NCBI RefSeq assembly: GCF_029626225.1
Contig: NZ_JARUBP010000001.1
Span: 5,642,001 to 5,706,000 of the forward strand
Reading direction: 5' to 3'
Length of the DNA stretch: 64,000 bases
Origin: Asanoa sp. WMMD1127
GTDB taxonomy: Bacteria > Actinomycetota > Actinomycetes > Mycobacteriales > Micromonosporaceae
Shown piece by piece: positions 59,049 to 64,000 of the stretch; the first letter of the stretch is position 1; the number at the start of each line of letters is the position of its first letter. The notes beneath the pieces were generated by a model that made no database searches, was not told the DNA's origin, and saw only the letters and a program-made list of their open reading frames with translations. The translations under genes were made by a program, and so were the position numbers.

Positions 59049-59669
59049 TCAGCCTTCGGGAGCGAACTGCGCGACGGCCATCTCCCGGCCCGCGGCGGTC
59101 TGCTCCGCGGTCGCGGTGCCGGACGCGGCGACCACGGCCTCCCAGGCGTCGATCGAGCCGCGGTTGAACTCGATGACCTCGGGCGAGCCGGCCATGGCGA
59201 TCGGGTCCTCGACGACCTCGCCGGCCAGGAAGAGGGCGAGGCCCAGCAGCGCGCCGTCCCAGCCCGGGCCGACGAACAGCGCGCCGGCGCCGCTGCCGGC
59301 CATCTCGATCGGGACGGTGTGGGTGAGCTCGAGCTCCGTCTGCTCGCCGGCGCCGGGGGAGAGGCGCAGGTCGACGACGCTGGTCGGGCCGCCGAAGGTC
59401 ACGGTCAGCCGGCGCGGCGGCTCGCAGTGGCGGATGTCGCCGCCGGCGTTGCCCTCGAGCTGGAAGGTGCCGCCGGCCCGCAGGTCGCCGGTGAGCGGGT
59501 AGAACCAGCGCTTGATCCGGTCGGGGTCGGTCAGCGCGTTCCAGACGTCGTCGACCGGGGCCGCGTACGTCCGGCGGAGCACGACCCGGACCTCTTCGCC
59601 ACCGCCCTGCGCCGGGCCGGTCCCGACCTCGCGGTGGATCTCCTTGAGGTGGTGGACGATGTCGATCAT
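59049..59669 (-). CDS. SRPBCC / AHSA1-type protein
   Basis: A 206-residue START-like protein of the Aha1 C-terminal type: VRVVLRRTYAAPVDDVWNAL, TDPDRIKRWFYPLTGDLRAG, GTFQLEGNAGGDIRHCEPPR and GPTSVVDLRLSP. Function unknown; such genes often travel with an ArsR regulator, but none is next to this one. ATG 59669 has GAGAGGAC upstream. A CTTATATAAG palindrome at 59741-59750 lies 71 bases upstream. Confidence 0.87.
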   Translation of the reverse strand: MIDIVHHLKEIHREVGTGPAQGGGEEVRVVLRRTYAAPVDDVWNALTDPDRIKRWFYPLTGDLRAGGTFQLEGNAGGDIRHCEPPRRLTVTFGGPTSVVDLRLSPGAGEQTELELTHTVPIEMAGSGAGALFVGPGWDGALLGLALFLAGEVVEDPIAMAGSPEVIEFNRGSIDAWEAVVAASGTATAEQTAAGREMAVAQFAPEG

Positions 59670-59740
59670 CGCGGCTGTCCTCTCGGTCGGCGGCGGGCCG
59701 GTTGCCCGCGCGGTGCCGGAAGACAGTCTGGCAGTAGCCG

Positions 59741-59750
59741 CTTATATAAG
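59741..59750. promoter_or_regulatory. A+T-rich palindrome upstream of the AHSA1-type gene
   Basis: CTTATATAAG is a perfect 10-bp palindrome in otherwise GC-rich sequence, 71 bases upstream of the SRPBCC gene at 59049-59669. A+T-rich palindromes of this kind are typical ArsR-family sites. Only position and composition support it. Confidence 0.35.
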
Positions 59751-59774
59751 TCCAGAGTTAATTCAAAGGTGGCG

Positions 59775-59809
59775 CCGGGGTGGCGCGGACCGGGTCCGCG
59801 CCACCCCGG
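59775..59809 (-). terminator. Strong hairpin terminator after the second PQQ-type dehydrogenase gene
   Basis: A perfect 16-bp stem (59775-59790 with 59794-59809) closes on a three-base loop, six bases after the stop codon at 59816. This is the strongest hairpin in the window. It lacks a T-run. Confidence 0.75.
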
Positions 59810-59815
59810 GAGCCG

Positions 59816-61894
59816 TCAGGGGTTCGTGCTCGGGGTCAGGACGACCTGGTCGGTGCCGACCAGCCCGTCGGAGTCGGTGTAGGTCGCCACGAACACGGCG
59901 GCCAGGTCGTCACCCGGCCCGTGCCCGGGCGCCGACGTGGTGATGGTGCCGCTGCACCCGGTCGCCGAGGTGATCGGGTGGCCGTGCTCGTCGTGGCCGA
60001 GGATGTAGTTGACGGTCACGTTCGCGCAGTTGACCGGCTCGTTGTCGAGCACGTCCACCTGGAAGCTGACGGTGTCGCCGAACTCGAAGGCCTGGCCTTC
60101 CTGCGGCTGCGTCAGCGTGACCTCCGGGGCCCGCGGCCCGACGACGAACTGCGGGATCTCGGCCGAGGCCGAGCGGCCGGTGCTGTCGGTGACCTTCAGC
60201 GTGGGCCGGTAGGTGCCGCTCTCGGTGAACGTGTAGGTCGGGTTCGCCTCGCGCGAGTCGACCGTGCCGTCCGCGTCGAAGTCCCACGCGTAGCGCAGGG
60301 CGTCGCCGTCGGGGTCGGTGGTGCCGGCGCTGGAGAACTGCACGGTCAGCGGCGGGTCACCGGCCAGCGGGTCGGCGCTGATCACCGGGATCGGCGTGCG
60401 GTTGCCGCGCACGAAGTCGATGCGGGCCAACTGCGCGTCCGGGTTCTCGGAGAAGAAGCCGTCGCCGTACTCCAGGACGTAGAGCGCGCCGTCGGGGCCG
60501 AACTCCATGTCCATCGGGTTGTCGAAGACGATCGACGGCAGCACCGGCCGGATGTCGTCGACGTTGCCGCGCCGGTCGAGGCGGAACTCCTTGACGTAGT
60601 CGCGGCTCCACTCGTAGAACAGCGGCACGCCGTCGTAGTAGGCCGGCCACTTGAACCGCGAGTCGCTGCGCCGGCTGTAGTCGTAGGCCGGGCCGCCCAT
60701 CGGGCCGATGCCGCCCTCGCCGAGCTCGGGGAACTCGGCCGAGACGCCGTAGGAGTATTCGACCTCGGCCTGCTCGACCGGCGGGAGGCGGGTCAGCCCC
60801 GTGTTGTGCGGTGACTCGTTGACCGGCCGCCGGCAGTCGAACGGCTCGCCGGACGTGTTGGTCGCGAAGTCATAGTCCACATAGGGCAGATCCGGGCTCA
60901 CGCAGTACGGCCAGCCGTAGTTGGCCGGCTTGTCGACGCGCATCCACCGGCCGTGGCCGGCCGGGCCCCGCTCGGGGTCCGGCTCGCCGGCGTCCGGGGA
61001 GTAGTCGCCGACGTAGACGTCGTTCGTGCGCCGGTCGACCGCGAAGCGGAACGGGTTGCGGAAGCCCATCGCGTAGATCTCGGGGCGGGTCTTCGGCGTG
61101 CCGGGCCGGAACATGTTGCCCGACGGGATCGTGTAGCCGCCGCCCGGCTTGACCCGGATCCGCAGCAGCTTGCCGCGCAGGTCGTTGGTGTTGGCCGAGG
61201 TGCGCTGCGCGTCGAACGCCGGGTTGCGGTTGGCCCGCTCGTCGATCGGCACGTAGCCGTCGGAGAAGAACGGGTTGGTGTCGTCGCCCGTCGACAGGTA
61301 GAGGTTGCCCTTGCCGTCGAAGTCGATCTGACCGCCCACGTGGCAGCAGATGCCCCGGTCGGTGTTGACCTGGATGATCTTCTGCTCGCTGGCGAGGTTG
61401 AGGGTGTTGCCCTCCAGCTTGAACCGGGAAAGCTGGAGGTGGCCCTTGAACGGCGCGAAGTCCTCGGCCGTGCCCTCGAACGGCGCGTCGCCCTCGTTCT
61501 CGTCCGGCGTCGCCGGGTCGTCGGTGGGCGTGTCGAGGACGGGGGAGTAGTAGAGGTAGACCCACTTGTTGCGGGCGAAGTCGGGGTCGATCGCGACGCC
61601 TTGCAGGCCTTCCTCGTCGTGTTCGTAGACCGGCACGTCGGCGGCCAGGATGTTGAGGCCGGAGCGCGGGTCGTGGATGCGCACCTCACCGGTGCGGGCG
61701 GTGTGCAGGACCCGGCGGTCGGGCAGCACGGCGAGGCTCATCGGCTCGCCGGGGAAGTCGTTGAGGGTCACTTTCTGGAAGTTGCTGTCGGCGGGTGGTC
61801 CGCCGGATGGTGCGGCCGCGGCCGGTGACAGCGATATGCCGCCTCCGGTTACCGCCAGGAGCGGCGCGACGACCAGGGCAAGCTTCTTGCGCAA
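59816..61894 (-). CDS. Secreted PQQ-type glucose-sorbosone dehydrogenase with PKD domain
   Basis: A 692-residue exported protein, paralog of the 1481-4822 gene without the ThuA domain. The start is TTG 61894 (GGAGG six bases upstream), opening a signal peptide (RKKLALVVAPLLAVTGGG, cleavage near AAAAP). The propeller (about residues 40-490) shares NFQKVTLNDFPGEPMSLAVL, RGICCHVGGQIDFDGKGNLY, RTSANTNDLRGKLLRIRV and YVLEYGDGFFSENPDAQLA with the paralog. A PKD domain (YAWDFDADGT) and a C-terminal module with LGHDEHGHP follow. PQQ-linked sugar oxidation outside the cell is likely; no operator matching the 6076 site is seen upstream. Confidence 0.9.
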   Translation of the reverse strand: MRKKLALVVAPLLAVTGGGISLSPAAAAPSGGPPADSNFQKVTLNDFPGEPMSLAVLPDRRVLHTARTGEVRIHDPRSGLNILAADVPVYEHDEEGLQGVAIDPDFARNKWVYLYYSPVLDTPTDDPATPDENEGDAPFEGTAEDFAPFKGHLQLSRFKLEGNTLNLASEQKIIQVNTDRGICCHVGGQIDFDGKGNLYLSTGDDTNPFFSDGYVPIDERANRNPAFDAQRTSANTNDLRGKLLRIRVKPGGGYTIPSGNMFRPGTPKTRPEIYAMGFRNPFRFAVDRRTNDVYVGDYSPDAGEPDPERGPAGHGRWMRVDKPANYGWPYCVSPDLPYVDYDFATNTSGEPFDCRRPVNESPHNTGLTRLPPVEQAEVEYSYGVSAEFPELGEGGIGPMGGPAYDYSRRSDSRFKWPAYYDGVPLFYEWSRDYVKEFRLDRRGNVDDIRPVLPSIVFDNPMDMEFGPDGALYVLEYGDGFFSENPDAQLARIDFVRGNRTPIPVISADPLAGDPPLTVQFSSAGTTDPDGDALRYAWDFDADGTVDSREANPTYTFTESGTYRPTLKVTDSTGRSASAEIPQFVVGPRAPEVTLTQPQEGQAFEFGDTVSFQVDVLDNEPVNCANVTVNYILGHDEHGHPITSATGCSGTITTSAPGHGPGDDLAAVFVATYTDSDGLVGTDQVVLTPSTNP

Positions 61895-62232
61895 CTGACG
61901 CCTCCAGGGCTCGGGTGAACAGAGCGCACCCGGACCGGCGCAGCGTCACGCGCCGTTCGTCGCCGACACGAAGGCACGCCGGACGCCGGATCGGTCTCGA
62001 GTGACCAGGCGTTCGCCGGCTGGTGCCACCAGGGGCCGACGAGGATGGTGACCACGGCGAGACCGCCGCGCGCGGGCCGGCGCTTGGTGCGGGCCTTGCC
62101 AGGGGCCCGCGCACCGATCGGCGGCGAGGATCTCGCACAGCGTTGTGAGTTCCGGACCCCCCATCGATTGATCGGAACGTCTCGATCCTGCTCGACACCC
62201 TACGCGCGGCGCTCGTGACGCGCAAAAGCTGG
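61895..62232. other. Intergenic stretch, no gene recognised
   Basis: This 338-base gap upstream of the TTG-started dehydrogenase contains its promoter and the 3' flank of a membrane-protein gene. Several frames are open by chance, but none shows a recognisable domain, consistent codon positions or a ribosome site. The fragment VVTILVGPWWHQPANAWSLE (minus strand, about 61995-62055) looks protein-like but I could not assign it. Confidence 0.5.
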
Positions 62233-62709
62233 TCAGGTCCGCTCCAGCGCGACCAGCGTGGCGTATGTGACGGTGCCGTACACCAGGTGGGGGATCAGGT
62301 CGCTGAGCCAGTCCGTGACCGACCACGTGCGCGGATCGGAGACGCGCAGACCGGCCAGCGAGCTGTCGGAGACGGCCATGGCGCCCAGGCCCACCGCCGC
62401 CGCCCCGGCGGGCAGGGCCGGCCGCCAGCCGGCGGCGTGCAGCAGCCCGAAGGCCGCGCCGACCGAGATGCCGGTGAGCACGCCGGAGAGGCCGCCGAGG
62501 CCGTTGAGCCGGTTCTGGCGATGGGAGTTGTGGCCGGGGACGTCGAGGTGGAGATGCTTGGCCAACGCCTCGACGGTTTCGGCCGGCACGGCACTGCTCG
62601 GGCGTCCGCGTACCGCCATGTCCAGATAGGTGGTGGCGTCGAGCGCCGCACATCCCGCGGCCCCCGCCGCGGCGCCGGCGGTGGCGCCGGACAGCATCGT
62701 GAGTTCCAT
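62233..62709 (-). CDS. Small membrane protein of unknown function
   Basis: A 158-residue protein with small-residue-rich helices: LSGATAGAAAGAAGCAALDA, GLGGLSGVLTGISVGAAFGL and AGAAAVGLGAMAVSDSS. Between them is a conserved-looking soluble loop KHLHLDVPGHNSHRQNRLNG. The end is DWLSDLIPHLVYGTVTYATL. It resembles small actinobacterial membrane proteins of unknown function. ATG 62709 has GGAGGTGG upstream. Divergent from the M20 peptidase gene. Confidence 0.8.
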   Translation of the reverse strand: MELTMLSGATAGAAAGAAGCAALDATTYLDMAVRGRPSSAVPAETVEALAKHLHLDVPGHNSHRQNRLNGLGGLSGVLTGISVGAAFGLLHAAGWRPALPAGAAAVGLGAMAVSDSSLAGLRVSDPRTWSVTDWLSDLIPHLVYGTVTYATLVALERT

Positions 62710-62768
62710 GGGTCCACCTCCGCCCCGCACATGCCCCTGCCTGCCGCGACCAAACGGCTGCGGAGGCA

Positions 62769-62774
62769 TAGGGT
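62769..62774 (+). promoter_or_regulatory. Likely -10 of a leaderless promoter (M20 gene)
   Basis: TAGGGT ends seven bases before the GTG at 62782; no ribosome-binding site is seen. Confidence 0.45.
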
Positions 62775-62781
62775 GGCGGCC

Positions 62782-63945
62782 GTGGACATCCCCAGCGCGG
62801 CGCTCGACCTGTCCCCCGTCCGGCGCTGGGTGGTCGACCACCGCGCCGACATGCTGGCCGAGATCGGCGACTACGTGTCGCGGGAGACCCCCAGCAACAG
62901 CAAGCCGCACCTCGATGCCGGCCTGGACTGGCTGACGGAGCGGCTGCTCGCCGTGCTCGGGCCGGCGGACTCCGTGGAACGCGTGCCGGCGCCCGCACAC
63001 GGCGACACGCTCGTCGCCGACTTCGCGGGTTCGGGCGCGCGCCGGCTGCTGGTGCTCTGCCACTACGACACGGTCTGGGACGCGGGCACGCTCGCGCAGC
63101 GACCGTTCACTGTGGATGGTGACGCGGCGCGCGGGCCGGGGGTCTTCGACATGAAGGCCGGCCTGGTGCAGTTTCTCTGGGCGGTGCGGGCGCTGGACGC
63201 GGCGGGCCTGTCCCGCCCGCCGCTGCGGGTGGTGCTCAACGGCGACGAGGAACTGGGCAGCCTCGCGTCCCGCCCGACCATCGAGGCGGCGGCGGCCGGG
63301 GTCAGCGCGGCCCTGGTGCTCGAGCCCGGCCTCGGCGGCGCGCTGAAGACCGCCCGCAAGGGCATCGGCCTGTTCGAGGTCGACGTCACCGGCGTGGAGG
63401 CGCACGCCGGCCTCGACCCGGAGAAGGGCGTCAGCGCGATCGACGAGCTCGCCCGGGTCGTGCTGCGCCTGCGGGCGCTGGAGGACCTGGGCCGCGGCAC
63501 GAGCGTCAACGTCGGCACGATCGCCGGGGGTACGCGCAACAACGTCATCGCCGGCCACGCCCGGGCCACGCTCGACGTGCGGGTGAGCGAACCGGCCGAG
63601 GCGGCCCGCATCGACGCGGCGCTGGCGGCCGTGCCGAGCGACCCCCGCCTGACGGTGACGGTCGGCGGTGGCTGGAACAGGCCGCCGATGCCGCGTACGC
63701 CGGGGATCGCCGCGATGGTCGACCTGGCCCGCGCCCTCGCCGTGCCGCTCGGCGACGACCTGCCGGAGGTGGCCGTCGGGGGCGGCAGCGACGCCAACTT
63801 CCTGGCCGCCCTCGACGTCCCGCTCCTCGACGGCCTGGGCGCGGTCGGCGCCGGCGCCCACGCCCTCGACGAACACATCGACATCCCCGCCACCGTCGCC
63901 CGCACGGCCCTGATCGCCGGGCTCATCCACGCGTTCGCCCATTAA
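62782..63945 (+). CDS. M20 family metallopeptidase (carboxypeptidase G2-like)
   Basis: A 387-residue two-domain metallopeptidase. Metal and catalytic positions are visible: LVLCHYDTVWD (His94, Asp96), GPGVFDMKAGL (bridging Asp), VVLNGDEELGS (base and metal Glu), LVLEPG (Glu) and VGAGAHALDEHIDI (final His). The central lid (ARKGIGLFEVDVTGVEAHAG to NVIAGHARATLDVRVS) is typical of the ArgE/DapE/CPG2 group. It hydrolyses a C-terminal amino acid or acyl group; the absence of a signal peptide places it in the cytoplasm. GTG 62782 appears leaderless. Confidence 0.92.
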   Translation: MDIPSAALDLSPVRRWVVDHRADMLAEIGDYVSRETPSNSKPHLDAGLDWLTERLLAVLGPADSVERVPAPAHGDTLVADFAGSGARRLLVLCHYDTVWDAGTLAQRPFTVDGDAARGPGVFDMKAGLVQFLWAVRALDAAGLSRPPLRVVLNGDEELGSLASRPTIEAAAAGVSAALVLEPGLGGALKTARKGIGLFEVDVTGVEAHAGLDPEKGVSAIDELARVVLRLRALEDLGRGTSVNVGTIAGGTRNNVIAGHARATLDVRVSEPAEAARIDAALAAVPSDPRLTVTVGGGWNRPPMPRTPGIAAMVDLARALAVPLGDDLPEVAVGGGSDANFLAALDVPLLDGLGAVGAGAHALDEHIDIPATVARTALIAGLIHAFAH

Positions 63946-63985
63946 TCCGGGTGCCCGCGACGGCGTCCGCTGGCACCCTCGTCCT

Positions 63986-64000
63986 ATGAACGACCGGTTC
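63986..64000 (+). CDS. Start of a gene cut by the window end
   Basis: ATG at 63986 begins MNDRF and runs off the window. CACCCT ends six bases upstream, matching the leaderless pattern seen at other starts here. Too short to identify. Confidence 0.35.

Noticed and set aside
61849-62225. Possible gene in the 61895-62232 gap (minus strand)
   Set aside because: Short frames only, no ribosome site and no recognised domain.

Overview
The window is very GC-rich, tightly packed DNA of actinobacterial type. The features pointing to a soil or plant-associated actinomycete of the Micromonosporaceae/Streptomyces kind are frequent GTG starts, 4-base start/stop overlaps, LacI-controlled sugar ABC transporters without their own ATPase, a mycothiol-dependent enzyme family, an SCO5389-type protein, and many apparently leaderless promoters. 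Micromonosporaceae is my inference from overall style, not from a marker gene. I see no rRNA, tRNA, CRISPR array, phage or insertion sequence.

Left part (1-15.3 kb): the tail of an uncharacterised protein and a conserved hypothetical gene, then a secreted ThuA/PQQ-type sugar dehydrogenase (1481-4822) with a Tat-exported TIM-barrel sugar isomerase-like protein (4899-6002). A DUF2625 gene follows. Next is a seven-gene minus-strand operon (7078-14161): mannonate-dehydratase-type enolase, two TIM-barrel isomerase/epimerase proteins around a Gfo/Idh/MocA dehydrogenase, two permeases and a binding lipoprotein. Five successive junctions in it overlap by exactly 4 bases. A divergent LacI regulator with an operator completes this unit. 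A 300-bp GGACCGCnn tandem repeat lies after it.

Centre (15.7-36.3 kb): two unrelated genes, then an L-rhamnose system. Its parts are rhaI, a fused rhamnulose-1-phosphate aldolase/dehydrogenase, rhaB, an MFS carrier, a divergent LacI regulator, a sugar ABC transporter ending in a fructosamine-kinase-like gene, a GH78 alpha-L-rhamnosidase and two GH3 beta-glucosidases. Palindromes of the form TGAAWCGWTTCA precede rhaI, the lacI gene, the binding-protein gene, the rhamnosidase gene and the distant 4899-6002 gene. A variant precedes the GH3 pair. This suggests one regulon for stripping rhamnose and glucose from plant rhamnosyl-glucosides.

Right part (36.3-64 kb): mostly single-gene units: methyltransferases, SRPBCC and VOC proteins, a phytoene-desaturase-like oxidoreductase, an SDR protein, a five-gene branched-chain-type ABC operon (41443-46016) divergent from a NarL-type two-component pair, a TetR gene with two phased operators, an MPI-like enzyme, cupin, DUF1905, M23 and DUF4291 genes, an LLM oxidoreductase, an aldo/keto reductase, and a quinone-oxidoreductase-like gene. 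That last gene has a SoxR/MerR-type promoter fused to the remnant of a DUF1348 gene. A second secreted PQQ-type dehydrogenase, related to the first, lies at 59816-61894, and an M20 peptidase closes the window.
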